64,000 nt of DNA, taken from an uncultured Desulfobulbus sp. Lineage in GTDB: Bacteria > Desulfobacterota > Desulfobulbia > Desulfobulbales > Desulfobulbaceae. The notes below the pieces were generated by a model, which did not search any database, had not been told where the DNA came from, and saw only the letters and a program-made list of their open reading frames with translations. The stretch covers positions 3,431,001 through 3,495,000 of the forward strand of contig NZ_OY760916.1 in assembly GCF_963664075.1 (NCBI RefSeq). Reading direction: 5' to 3'. A program made the position numbers and the translations under genes. Below, piece by piece: positions 18,867-27,602 of this stretch. The number at the start of each line of letters is the position of its first letter. Position 1 is the first letter of the stretch.

Positions 18867-20330
18867 TCATTCAACGGTGGTGTTGAGCATCAAAGGGTAA
18901 TCAAGCGGTGGTATGGGGAGAATAAAAAAGAAATTGTTTCCTTCGGGGGTTGGCTCATATCCGACCTGACCACCGTGCATCTCCACCACTAAACGGATAA
19001 AGGAAAGCCCATGACCAGTACCGGGAATGGTGGCATCGTCATCGCCGCGCATTCCTTCCAGGAACAGGCGGTTTCCCTCCTCCACATCCATGTTGGGCCC
19101 AGTGGTAAAGACATTAAATTTGATTCCATTTTGGCCAGTACGATTAAAATTTTTAACGACCTCCCGGCCATAAGCCACAGCCTTCCGCGGGTTCCCGGTG
19201 TGATCAATAACCTCTTTAGTGTACTTGGCCGCATTGGAGAAAAGATTGGCATAGACCTGGGCCAGCAACCCGATATCAACAAAAATTGGAAATTCTTCCT
19301 CATACATATTTCGAGGACGCTCCACCGAGACATTGGCAACCTTCAGACGGCTACTATAATGTTCCAGCTGAGGAATAATCACCTCTTTTTCGACAAAGCA
19401 ACGTTTCGGATGCAGCACCAGGTGTCCTCGCTCAAAATGCTCACGGCGAAACAGGCTTTCAATGAAGAGGCTCATATTGGCGTGGTGCTTGACTATCTCC
19501 TGGTAGTATTGAAACAATTCATCCTGAAGTGTCTGTAACCTGCTGCAGCAGTGGGTACAGGTACCAGGCAAGGATTCCGGCTCATGGCTGCTGATAATCT
19601 CATTCTTCAATTCATCAATCAGTCCGATCTTTTTTTTGAGCTGATTGAAAAGGTGACGAAAATACATATTGGGCACAATGATATTATGCTCAATGTCGAT
19701 CACCAAGGTATTGATAAATTTCAAGCGTTCTATATTCTGCCGGGCTATAAGTCGATTATCCAGATTATAGCCAATGCGGTTAGCAAACTTGGCAAAAAAG
19801 AATTTATCGCCTTCCGAGAGTCCTCCCTTCTGCCGCACAACATACATGCCAAGAAGACGGGAGCCACTGCACAACCCTTGGAGATTGTTCCACATGCGAA
19901 TCTGTTCTTTTCCCTGGGCAGAATGAGCCGCCCTATCGCTTCGCTCGTAGGGATGCTTGCTGAAAATAGGTACCATAAAGGCGCCGGCCATCTCGTAGGG
20001 GGTCTCGCTCTGTTGTATGGGAAAACGGGCAGGCTCAGGGTGTTCCAATACTCCCTGCTCGCTTGAACAGATTAATTGCAGCTTTTGCTCCCCTTGGCAA
20101 AGATAGAGTGAACTGTCTACCCCCACCAACGCCAGAGGGACGGACACACATATCCGGTAGAAATCGTCCAGGCTGTCATACTCCTGGGCCAGATCAAAGA
20201 AGGCCTTGAGAAAATCGTTACGCCCCTGGGAGAAATTATACTTCTCGTAACTCTCTGCTTTCTCCCGTATGCGCTGGCATACGCTTTTCAGGTCCGGGGG
20301 GATGGTGTTGTTCTCAGACGGCTCCATCAT
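18867..20330 (-). CDS. soluble sensor histidine kinase
   Basis: 487 residues without membrane helices. Residues 1-200 look like a GAF-type sensor, followed by a region where the phospho-acceptor may be the histidine in VIDIEHNIIVPNMYF (about residue 215), and a HATPase_c domain with LFSNAAKYTKE (N box) and GTGHGLSFIRLVVEMHGG (G2 box). The H box is not canonical. A CTHCC group near residue 260 is unusual and could bind metal. It lies 33 bases after pyrR, probably in the same transcript; no response regulator gene is adjacent. Confidence 0.75.
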   Translation of the reverse strand: MMEPSENNTIPPDLKSVCQRIREKAESYEKYNFSQGRNDFLKAFFDLAQEYDSLDDFYRICVSVPLALVGVDSSLYLCQGEQKLQLICSSEQGVLEHPEPARFPIQQSETPYEMAGAFMVPIFSKHPYERSDRAAHSAQGKEQIRMWNNLQGLCSGSRLLGMYVVRQKGGLSEGDKFFFAKFANRIGYNLDNRLIARQNIERLKFINTLVIDIEHNIIVPNMYFRHLFNQLKKKIGLIDELKNEIISSHEPESLPGTCTHCCSRLQTLQDELFQYYQEIVKHHANMSLFIESLFRREHFERGHLVLHPKRCFVEKEVIIPQLEHYSSRLKVANVSVERPRNMYEEEFPIFVDIGLLAQVYANLFSNAAKYTKEVIDHTGNPRKAVAYGREVVKNFNRTGQNGIKFNVFTTGPNMDVEEGNRLFLEGMRGDDDATIPGTGHGLSFIRLVVEMHGGQVGYEPTPEGNNFFFILPIPPLDYPLMLNTTVE

Positions 20331-20363
20331 GGAATCGAAATGCTTGCAAAACTCCAGCTAGTC

Positions 20364-20903
20364 TCAGGATTTTTGTGGGGAAAGGACCACCGCATCTGTA
20401 TCATCATGCTCACGCAGCAAGACATCTACACGCTCGTTTCGGGTAGGAGTCACCGCCATTCCGACATAATCTGGTTGAATAGGCAGCTCCCGTCCTCCCC
20501 GATCAACAAGGACGGCAAGCCCTATGGAGAGCGGGCGTCCATAATCCATGATGGCGTCCATAGCGGCACGGATCGTTCTTCCGGTAAAGATAACATCATC
20601 CACCAAAATCACCCGTTTATCCTCCAAAAGAAAACCAATATCGGATTTTTTGACAATTGGATTCTGCGAAATTAGGCTCCAGTCATCCCGATACAGAGTA
20701 ATGTCAATAGAGCCAACGGGAAGTTCAATCTTTTCCCGTTCTTCAATCTTTTCCTTAATCCGCTTAGCCAGATAAACTCCACCTGTATGGATACCAACAA
20801 TTGACAAATCGGCAACCCCGTGGTTTCGCTCTACAATCTCCAAGCTGATTCGATCTAGGCTGCGCTCGATGTCACTTTCAATCATAATGGTCTGGGTTGT
20901 CAT
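20364..20903 (-). CDS. pyrR: PyrR bifunctional uracil phosphoribosyltransferase / regulator
   Basis: 179 residues, type I PRTase fold, with the PRPP loop VILVDDVIFTGRTIRAAMDA and the characteristic ILVDRGGRELPIQPDYVG. PyrR converts uracil and PRPP to UMP and, in Gram-positive bacteria, binds pyr mRNA to control attenuation. The start is set by an ATGA overlap with the purN stop; an ATG 18 bases upstream is possible. I see no PyrR binding loop in the window, so an RNA-binding role here is not supported. Confidence 0.9.
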   Translation of the reverse strand: MTTQTIMIESDIERSLDRISLEIVERNHGVADLSIVGIHTGGVYLAKRIKEKIEEREKIELPVGSIDITLYRDDWSLISQNPIVKKSDIGFLLEDKRVILVDDVIFTGRTIRAAMDAIMDYGRPLSIGLAVLVDRGGRELPIQPDYVGMAVTPTRNERVDVLLREHDDTDAVVLSPQKS

Positions 20904-21481
20904 GTCCTCACCCTCTTCCAAAAATAGTCAATACCTTTATCTGCAACCATGTTGATCGCCTCGGGGTAGACCTCGCACTCCACAGCGAAGACCTTATCGG
21001 CAATATCATCGGGAGTATCCGTATCTTCAAGTGCAACACAACGCTGCAAGACAATGGGTCCCTGGTCATACAACTCGTTGGCAAAATGCGCGGTACAGCC
21101 ACTGACGGTGCAGCCACGAGCCTTCACCGCCTCATGTACGTGATGGCCATAGTACCCGGCCCCACAAAATGACGGGATTAATGAGGGGTGGATATTCAGC
21201 ACAGCCTTGCTCAGCACTTCCGGTGGCGTGTACAGCTTGAGGTAACCTGCAAGGGCGATCAAATCGATATCGTATTCAGCCAAAAGTGCGTTGATTGCGA
21301 CGTTATCCTTAGCATAAAAGGCTGGGTAGCCATAGCGGCGCGCCTTTTCAAGACCAAGGGCCGTCTCCACATTGGAGATGACCACTTGGATCTCAGCCTG
21401 CAAGGTATTCGCCTGAATGCGCTCATGGAAGTTATCCAGCGTTCTACCACTTCCGGAGAGCAGAACAGCGAGCTTAAGCAT
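20900..21481 (-). CDS. purN: phosphoribosylglycinamide formyltransferase
   Basis: 193 residues. The formyltransferase core is clear: [15 protein letters not shown] (phosphate loop), [17 protein letters not shown], then [12 protein letters not shown] with the catalytic asparagine and histidine, and the distal aspartate region [14 protein letters not shown]. It formylates GAR with 10-formyl-THF in purine synthesis. The ATG at 21481 overlaps the end of the IMP cyclohydrolase gene by eight bases. The SFCGAGYYG segment is somewhat unlike E. coli PurN (usually PSLLPAFKG), but all catalytic positions are kept. Confidence 0.88.
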   Translation of the reverse strand: MLKLAVLLSGSGRTLDNFHERIQANTLQAEIQVVISNVETALGLEKARRYGYPAFYAKDNVAINALLAEYDIDLIALAGYLKLYTPPEVLSKAVLNIHPSLIPSFCGAGYYGHHVHEAVKARGCTVSGCTAHFANELYDQGPIVLQRCVALEDTDTPDDIADKVFAVECEVYPEAINMVADKGIDYFWKRVRT

Positions 21482-22106
21482 CGCCTTCTCCCTTGGCAAA
21501 ATAACCATTGGTCTCGGGATCAACCTTTCGCAACCACTCGATAATCGCGGTGTCGTACGCTGAGGTCAGTTCAAAGACCTTGCAGGCAAGACGAAAACGA
21601 GTCTTAAGGCTGGTATTGCCCTGGGCACGAATCTCATCAAGAACAACGGCATAATCTGCAGGATCGACAATGACGGTAACATCCTCAAAGTTTTTTGCCG
21701 AGGCACGCAGCATGGTCGGGCCACCGATATCGATGTTTTCAATGGCATCCTCGAGACTGCAATTAGGATCAGCGACGGTTTTGGAAAAAGCATAGAGATT
21801 GACGGCTATAATATCAATGGGTTTAATGCCGTGCTCAGCACACTGTTTCTGATGCTCGGCATTTTCACGCTGGTTGAGGATACCACCATGAACCAACGGA
21901 TGCAGGGTTTTGACCCGACCATCAAGCATCTCGGGAAAGCCGGTGAACTCGGAAACATCCTTCACCGCAAGGCCGCTTGAGCGCAGCTTCTGGGCAGTTC
22001 CTCCGGTGGAGAGGATCTCAATCCCCAGATCTGCCAAAGCCTTAGCAAAATCTTCACATCCCGATTTATCGGTCAGGCTGATCAACGCCCGCTCAACTTT
22101 TCTCAT
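21474..22106 (-). CDS. purH: stand-alone IMP cyclohydrolase (PurH N-terminal domain only)
   Basis: 210 residues that match only the N-terminal, MGS-like domain of Pur[50 protein letters not shown] and [16 protein letters not shown], with the catalytic lysines in these blocks. The domain closes FAICAR to IMP. Usual PurH is about 510-530 residues with an AICAR transformylase domain; here the reading frame ends cleanly and purN follows with overlap, so this is not a truncation by frameshift. The transformylase activity must come from elsewhere. Confidence 0.88.
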   Translation of the reverse strand: MRKVERALISLTDKSGCEDFAKALADLGIEILSTGGTAQKLRSSGLAVKDVSEFTGFPEMLDGRVKTLHPLVHGGILNQRENAEHQKQCAEHGIKPIDIIAVNLYAFSKTVADPNCSLEDAIENIDIGGPTMLRASAKNFEDVTVIVDPADYAVVLDEIRAQGNTSLKTRFRLACKVFELTSAYDTAIIEWLRKVDPETNGYFAKGEGDA

Positions 22107-22124
22107 CTCTGCTCCTTCAGTAAC

Positions 22125-22505
22125 CTACTCTTTTTTTAAAAACTGGCGAATTTTTCGCCGTTCACGTTTTTCCGGACGCCGTTCAGGCGGTTGGCCTTGA
22201 AGCCTGAGGATGCGCCGCTGTTCAGCCAACATCTCACGCTTCTCTTTTGATGCAGCGGTTTCTTCGTATAAAGTTTGTGCAATCTTGGCAGGTCCACGTT
22301 TCTCAGCAAGCGCGACCACCTCAATGGTATACTCAAGCAAATCTCTGCGGATCACTAAGCTGTCGCCAATCTGAACAAACCGCGAGGGCTTGACCCGATT
22401 ACCGTTCAAACTAACATGCCCACCACTGACCGCTTTGGAGGCCAGGGATCTGGTCTTAAAAAAACGGGCTGCCCACAGCCATTTATCGATGCGAACTGTA
22501 TCCAT
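22125..22505 (-). CDS. hslR: S4-domain RNA-binding protein, Hsp15-like
   Basis: 126 residues. An S4 domain (RIDKWLWAARFFKTRSLASKAVSGGHVSLNGNRVKPS) is followed by a highly basic tail rich in Arg, Lys and Glu, as in Hsp15, which binds stalled 50S subunits carrying peptidyl-tRNA. The ATG at 22505 gives the usual MDTVRIDKWLW start. It precedes the IMP cyclohydrolase gene by 18 bases and heads the leftward purine/pyrimidine block. Confidence 0.83.
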   Translation of the reverse strand: MDTVRIDKWLWAARFFKTRSLASKAVSGGHVSLNGNRVKPSRFVQIGDSLVIRRDLLEYTIEVVALAEKRGPAKIAQTLYEETAASKEKREMLAEQRRILRLQGQPPERRPEKRERRKIRQFLKKE

Positions 22506-22703
22506 TGCAATCTTGACTCTCTTGGTTATAGGGCTCAAAATACCACAGTTTTCCAGCAGGATCAAACAAAGAAGGATGACGAAACCAGCCTCTTTCAGAG
22601 CAGAAGACAGCCCCCAGAGCAGCAGATCTTGCTCATTGCCTAAAAATTGAGTAAGGGGGTGCTTCTTTTGTTCTGCAACCGTGACAAAAGAAATTGAGCT
22701 GTT

Positions 22704-22715
22704 GTACTATAGTAC
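22704..22715. promoter_or_regulatory. perfect 12-base palindrome upstream of folE2
   Basis: GTACTATAGTAC reads the same on both strands and lies in the 327-base divergent region between hslR and folE2, about 118 bases before the folE2 start. It could be an operator for a dimeric regulator. FolE2 genes are often under zinc (Zur) control in other bacteria, but this palindrome does not obviously match a Zur box, so no regulator is named. Confidence 0.3.
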
Positions 22716-22832
22716 TGTCAGCTCACTCTTGAGTCCATTGCAGCTCGGCCCCCAATCCAAACAAAAGGCCACGCACATTCAATTGCTCACGGTGAGCGTT
22801 ATCCCCATGTGAACGGCCCCAGAGATTAGCCC

Positions 22833-23579
22833 ATGTCCTTACAATCCGTTGGTATTAGCGACTTCACCTGCCCGGTGCAGATTCCCCAAAGAGATGGTGG
22901 CATTCAACACACCATCGCGACCATGAGCCTGACCGCCCAAGTCCCCAAAGAACGGGTGGCCTCCAGTGTCAGCTTGATGCACACCGTGCTGAGCAGGTAT
23001 CTGCCCAATATCCACTCAGGTGTATTCCCAGCACTCTTGGACGAGGTCCGCAAACAACTGCAGGCCGACTCAGCTGAACTTGCCATGGACTTTCCCTACT
23101 TCATCAGCAAAAATGCGCCCGTCACAGGAACATCAAGCCTGATGGAGTACCAATGCTCCTTCACTGCCGATGCCAATACCGGCGCCGAGCCACTGTTGAC
23201 GGTTCGCGTCCCGGTAACCACTCTCTGCCCCTGCTCCAAAGAGATCAGCGCAGCCGGTGCGCACAATCAGCGCGCCGAGGTCACTCTACGGGTACGCCCC
23301 CTGGCAATGATCTGGCTTGAAGACCTGATCAGCCTGGTTGAGGCCTGTGGCTCCTGTGAAATATATGCACTGCTCAAACGACCGGATGAAAAATATGTCA
23401 CCGAGCGGGCCTACGCCCAGCCGATGTTTGTCGAAGATGTCGTGCGTATGGTGGCGCAACAGGTCATGGAGCTTTCCGATGTTGCCTGGTTTTCTGTGGG
23501 AGTGGAGAGTTTTGAATCCATCCATAATCACAGCGCTTACGCCTACGTCGACAGCGATGACCTTGACCGCCTGACCTAA
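22833..23579 (+). CDS. folE2: GTP cyclohydrolase IB (FolE2)
   Basis: 248 residues of the COG1469 family. The active-site block TTLCPCSKEISAAGAHNQR is intact, with C134 as likely catalytic/metal-ligand cysteine and H144 in GAHNQR. The enzyme opens GTP to 7,8-dihydroneopterin triphosphate, the first step toward tetrahydrofolate or queuosine, and works without zinc, unlike FolE. It is monocistronic and converges on the aldehyde dehydrogenase gene. No riboswitch is recognised in its leader. Confidence 0.93.
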   Translation: MSLQSVGISDFTCPVQIPQRDGGIQHTIATMSLTAQVPKERVASSVSLMHTVLSRYLPNIHSGVFPALLDEVRKQLQADSAELAMDFPYFISKNAPVTGTSSLMEYQCSFTADANTGAEPLLTVRVPVTTLCPCSKEISAAGAHNQRAEVTLRVRPLAMIWLEDLISLVEACGSCEIYALLKRPDEKYVTERAYAQPMFVEDVVRMVAQQVMELSDVAWFSVGVESFESIHNHSAYAYVDSDDLDRLT

Positions 23580-23606
23580 CTGTTTTTGAACCTCCCGAGT
23601 GGGGGC

Positions 23607-25070
23607 TTAGAGGGGAGCGTCCAAGCCTCCCAGGCAGAGGTACTTCAACTCCAGATACTCTTCCAGGCCATACCTGGAGCCTTCCCGGCCGACACCAGAC
23701 TCCTTGATGCCGCCAAAGGGGGCAGCCTCTGAGGACATGCGCCCGGTGTTGATTCCGACCATGCCGTACTCCAGCGCTTCCGCCACCCGCCAGATACGAT
23801 TCATATTTTGGCTGTAGAAATAGGCTGCCAGGCCATAGGGGGTAGCGTTGGCCAGGCTCACGGCCTCTCGATCTTCAGTAAAACAAAAGATTGGCGCCAC
23901 GGGACCAAAGGTCTCTTCCTGGGCGATGCGCATCTCTTTGGTTGCCCCAAGTAACACCGTGGGGGCATAGAAAAAACCGGCAGATCCCACCCGCGTTCCG
24001 CCACAGGCCACCTGCGCCCCCTTGGAAACGGCATCCTCCACCTGTGCCTCTACCTTCTCTAAGGCTGTCTGGTCGATCAACGGTCCCTGCTGCACGCACT
24101 GATCAAAGCCGCTGCCCACCTGCAGTTTACGCACCTCGGCGACCAGCTTCTCCGCAAACTCCTCACAAACTCCCTGCTGCACGATAAAACGATTGGCACA
24201 GACGCAGGTTTGACCGGAGTTGCGGTATTTAGAAGCCATCGCTCCACGAACGGCCGCATCCACATCCGCATCGTCAAAGACGATAAACGGAGCATGCCCC
24301 CCTAACTCGAGCGATACTTTTTTAACCGTCCCGGCACAGTCGCGCATGAGCCGCTTGCCCACTGCGGTCGATCCGGTGAAGCTGAGTTTTCGCACCAGAG
24401 GATTGGCGGTCAATTCCTGCCCGATTTCCTGAGCAGGGCCGGTGATCACATTAAAGACACCCTGCGGAAATCCCGCCTGCTGGGCCAGAAAAGCAAGGGC
24501 CAATGCTGAAAATGGAGTCCGAGCCGCTGGCTTCAGCACGACAGGACAGCCTGCCGCCAGGGCGGGGGATGCTTTCCGCGTTACCATTTGCGAGGGAAAA
24601 TTCCAGGGGGTGATGGCGGCACAGACCCCCACGGGTTCTTTGAGCACAACAATACGTTTCCCCTTTTGGGCCATGGGCATGGTGTCACCATAAATGCGTT
24701 TGGCCTCCTCAGCGAACCATTCCACATAGGAGGCGCCGTGCAGCACCTCTCCCTGTGCCTCGGCCAGGGGTTTGCCCTGCTCCAAGGTCATCAGGACCGC
24801 CAGATCACGATGGTGCTCCAAAATCAGCTCATACCAGCGTCGCAAAATACGGGAACGCTCATCAGTGCTCAGCCCTTTCCAAATTGGCCAGGCCCTGGAC
24901 GCGGCCTCTATGGACATCTGTGTCTCTTTTTGAGAAAAAGAGGGAACAGTGCCCACCAAAGCGCCAGTGGCAGGATTATAAACAGAAATGCGATCCGCCC
25001 CTGAACCATCTGTCCAGACACCATCGACAAAACACTGGGAGCGTAACAGCTCTTGACAACGTAAATTCAT
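23607..25070 (-). CDS. gabD: NAD(P)-dependent aldehyde (succinate-semialdehyde) dehydrogenase
   Basis: 487 residues, ALDH superfamily and close in length to GabD (about 480). Motifs: AAITPWNFPSQMVTRK (cofactor binding), FTGSTAVGKRL, general base E in LELGGHAP, and catalytic cysteine in NSGQTCVCANR; the PFGGIKESGVGREG end is typical of GabD. It oxidises succinate semialdehyde or a similar short aldehyde to the acid. The ATG at 25070 is preceded by a strong GAGGGGG; a start 42 bases earlier would add a non-conserved leader. Substrate assignment is by similarity only, and no GABA gene is nearby. Confidence 0.85.
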   Translation of the reverse strand: MNLRCQELLRSQCFVDGVWTDGSGADRISVYNPATGALVGTVPSFSQKETQMSIEAASRAWPIWKGLSTDERSRILRRWYELILEHHRDLAVLMTLEQGKPLAEAQGEVLHGASYVEWFAEEAKRIYGDTMPMAQKGKRIVVLKEPVGVCAAITPWNFPSQMVTRKASPALAAGCPVVLKPAARTPFSALALAFLAQQAGFPQGVFNVITGPAQEIGQELTANPLVRKLSFTGSTAVGKRLMRDCAGTVKKVSLELGGHAPFIVFDDADVDAAVRGAMASKYRNSGQTCVCANRFIVQQGVCEEFAEKLVAEVRKLQVGSGFDQCVQQGPLIDQTALEKVEAQVEDAVSKGAQVACGGTRVGSAGFFYAPTVLLGATKEMRIAQEETFGPVAPIFCFTEDREAVSLANATPYGLAAYFYSQNMNRIWRVAEALEYGMVGINTGRMSSEAAPFGGIKESGVGREGSRYGLEEYLELKYLCLGGLDAPL

Positions 25071-25308
25071 TGCCCCCTCGCAACGATTCCAAAAGAAAAA
25101 ACAGGCCAGCACCCCGAAAAATGAGGCTGTCGCTGCCTGCCTTGTAACCAGATTCTCAGAAGCTTTCCTCGCCCTTCCAAGAAACCAAGTATGCTCTATG
25201 TAAACGAACAGGTTTATGCTATCTTATTTCACAAAGGGAGGTATCATACACCGGTGCGCTGTATTTTTCACCCCCCTAAAAATTGCCCCTCACTTAGAAC
25301 AGGTTGTT

Positions 25309-25755
25309 ATGAGTGCCGACTCCCGCAGATCACCTCGGTTGACCGATTTCCTCCCCCTGGAAACGCAGGTGGTGGAGCTGCAAAGCGGTCACCAGCTTGC
25401 AGGCCCCTTTGCCAGCCGCATCATTGACATTTCCCAGCACGGCGCCTGCCTTCTGATGAGCCAGGTCATGCGTAACGGCTTCCATGTCTTCCACTCGACG
25501 CAGGAACGAGACAGTTGCGCACTTGTACTGTGCATCAATCTGCCTCCAAATTTTGAATACTACCAGATTCTCGCCCGCCCCATCTGGCTTGACCTCTTTC
25601 AGCAGGGGGAGATCCGGGCCTTTAAAATGGGAGTGGAGTTTATCGAAGACACGAACAAAAAAGAAATGAAGGAGCTCCAGAAGGCTCTGCGTATCAATCA
25701 AGATCGTCGGGCCAGCTGGTGGCTAAGCCATTATCAGGGATTTCACAAAGAGTAG
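25309..25755 (+). CDS. PilZ-domain protein
   Basis: 148 residues. The order RRSPR, then RIIDISQHGACLLMS, fits a PilZ c-di-GMP domain (RxxxR and D/NxSxxG), followed by LPPNFEYYQILARPIWLDL and FKMGVEFIE, the last strand typical of PilZ. It probably acts as a small c-di-GMP-responsive adaptor in the cytoplasm. The ATG at 25309 has AGG nine bases upstream; longer readings from 25216 lack homology. It converges tail to tail with the cyclase gene (seven-base gap). Confidence 0.78.
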   Translation: MSADSRRSPRLTDFLPLETQVVELQSGHQLAGPFASRIIDISQHGACLLMSQVMRNGFHVFHSTQERDSCALVLCINLPPNFEYYQILARPIWLDLFQQGEIRAFKMGVEFIEDTNKKEMKELQKALRINQDRRASWWLSHYQGFHKE

Positions 25756-25762
25756 AAAGTTT

Positions 25763-27322
25763 TCAGGAAGCCGGATCGCAGTGTTGATCACAGACCGCGT
25801 AGACGGGGATCGTTTTCTCCACCCCCCGTAGTTGCATTTCTCCCAAGGGGTCCACGCTAAAGACACCAGTTACGGCATCTCGCACCGGCTGCGTAAGATA
25901 AATACAACATTCTGTGGATTCAGCGGCCAGACGTTGAGCAAAATTAACCGCATTGCCAATGACAGTATAATCAAGCCGTTGATCTGAACCGATGTTGCCG
26001 ATAAACAAAGGCCCACAGGTTACCGCGACCCCGAGATCAACCTTGCCAAATTCCACTGACTGCTTGAGCCAACGTTCCTGCAACTCCCTAAATCGTGAAC
26101 GAATCATCCAGGCTGCCCGAACCGCTGCCAGGTTCGGATTTTCCTGTTGAACCGGCGCGCCAAAAAGGGAAAGCACCGCATCCCCCATAAACTTATCAAC
26201 AGTTCCCTGATGCCGAAAAACTGTTTCTGTAAAAATACTGAAGAATTCGTTGAGGAACCGCCGCAAAAGCGGCAACTCTACATGCTGGACCAAGCGGGTG
26301 AAATTTCGAATATCGGCAAACAAGACCGTTACCTCAGTAATCTCGCCCAACTCCATCAAATCAGTTTTTTGTGCAAGCAGCAGCTCAGCCACCTCCGGCG
26401 CCACGTACTGCTCAAAAAGGGTACGCATACGCGTGGTCTGCGTTAACAGCTGACGTGACCGGAGATTTTCTAAAGCATTTGCGGCCTGACTGCAGACAAT
26501 GGAAAGCATCTCCTTATCGGCGGAGGAGAATCGCTCCTCTGTGGTTTTTTGGCTAATATTCAAGACACCTATAACCCGCTCACCGATGCGTAGGGGAAAA
26601 GAAATCGCCGTGACCAGTTCAGGCTGCTGCAACAGATCTGCAAACATGGAAACATGCTGGTCTTCTTTATTGAGAATGACCGGTTTTCCATATTTATACA
26701 CCCAACCAGAAATCTGCTCTCCTGGAGCTACCCGTATGGACTCCACTATCCCTGGATCCAAACCTCTGGCGGCAACGATACGTAAACGTTCATCGTCTGA
26801 ATCATAGAGCATGACTGAAATCTGACTGGCCCCTATTTGCTCGATGACTGCCTGCATCAACTCCTCAACGAGTTCCTGCTCGCAGGTGGCGGCAAAAAAC
26901 CTCTCTCCCAACCGGTAAAGCGGAATCAATGTTCGCAAACGAGTATTGTCCCAGCTCAGCTGATATCTCTTCAAGGCCTGCTCGACCACATCATTGAGCA
27001 CCTCTGGCGCATACTGCAACTCGACCAGCCCAGAAAAACCGGCATTGAGTGCGCCCTGTAAATCACTTGCTGAAGGCTGCCCTTCCACGAGCAAAATACT
27101 GCTGAGACCAGGTTGAATGGCGTTTAATTCTCTGAAAACCTTGCGCCCATCAACACGGGGGGGATCATCCACAATAAGAACAAGGCCAACACGTTGGTTT
27201 TGACAGATAGAGCGAACATCTTCTACCTGCTGACAGTGCAAAACCCGCACAGGGGCCAAAACCGAACGAACCGTCAACGCCTTTTCAAGGTCGATGGCCA
27301 GCAGGACAACAGGTGCTTTCAT
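25763..27322 (-). CDS. receiver-like/GAF/class III adenylate-guanylate cyclase
   Basis: 519 residues in three parts: residues 1-120 a receiver-like domain, about 140-295 a GAF domain (MYDSDDERLRIVAARGLDP, GEQISGWVYKYGKPVI, FPLRIGERVIGVLNI), and about 325-505 a class III cyclase. The cyclase metal aspartates are in VLFADIRNFT and KFMGDAVLSLFG, and DYTVIGNAVNFAQRL is the conserved C-terminal block. It should make cAMP (or cGMP) in response to a ligand sensed by the GAF domain. Monocistronic. Confidence 0.88.
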   Translation of the reverse strand: MKAPVVLLAIDLEKALTVRSVLAPVRVLHCQQVEDVRSICQNQRVGLVLIVDDPPRVDGRKVFRELNAIQPGLSSILLVEGQPSASDLQGALNAGFSGLVELQYAPEVLNDVVEQALKRYQLSWDNTRLRTLIPLYRLGERFFAATCEQELVEELMQAVIEQIGASQISVMLYDSDDERLRIVAARGLDPGIVESIRVAPGEQISGWVYKYGKPVILNKEDQHVSMFADLLQQPELVTAISFPLRIGERVIGVLNISQKTTEERFSSADKEMLSIVCSQAANALENLRSRQLLTQTTRMRTLFEQYVAPEVAELLLAQKTDLMELGEITEVTVLFADIRNFTRLVQHVELPLLRRFLNEFFSIFTETVFRHQGTVDKFMGDAVLSLFGAPVQQENPNLAAVRAAWMIRSRFRELQERWLKQSVEFGKVDLGVAVTCGPLFIGNIGSDQRLDYTVIGNAVNFAQRLAAESTECCIYLTQPVRDAVTGVFSVDPLGEMQLRGVEKTIPVYAVCDQHCDPAS

Positions 27323-27393
27323 ACAGCCTCGTCAACGTTTTTTCTTTCGTGCATATGCATCACTCAAGCAGCACCATGCCAGCTGGTCAATAT

Positions 27394-27406
27394 CCTGAAT
27401 CCGTGA
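27394..27406 (+). repeat. dispersed intergenic 13-mer, copy 1
   Basis: CCTGAATCCGTGA. The same 13 bases recur at 31211-31223 (reverse orientation) and as both arms of a hairpin at 58727-58762. This copy lies between the cyclase gene and the predicted selenoprotein gene. Only one arm is present; no partner is seen nearby. Confidence 0.55.
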
Positions 27407-27602
27407 AATATGTTTACAGACATAACAGTATGGAAATTCGTTACATTCCTTGTACGAATGACCATCAATAGTTGAATTGAATTACAGCAATGTTATCATT
27501 GAATCACGAGCAAGGCAAACAATAGCAGGCAAAAGCTCGTTTTCAAACAGACTGTTGCACTTTACTACTGCTCTCTCAGATTCATTTAACAGGCACAATC
27601 TC

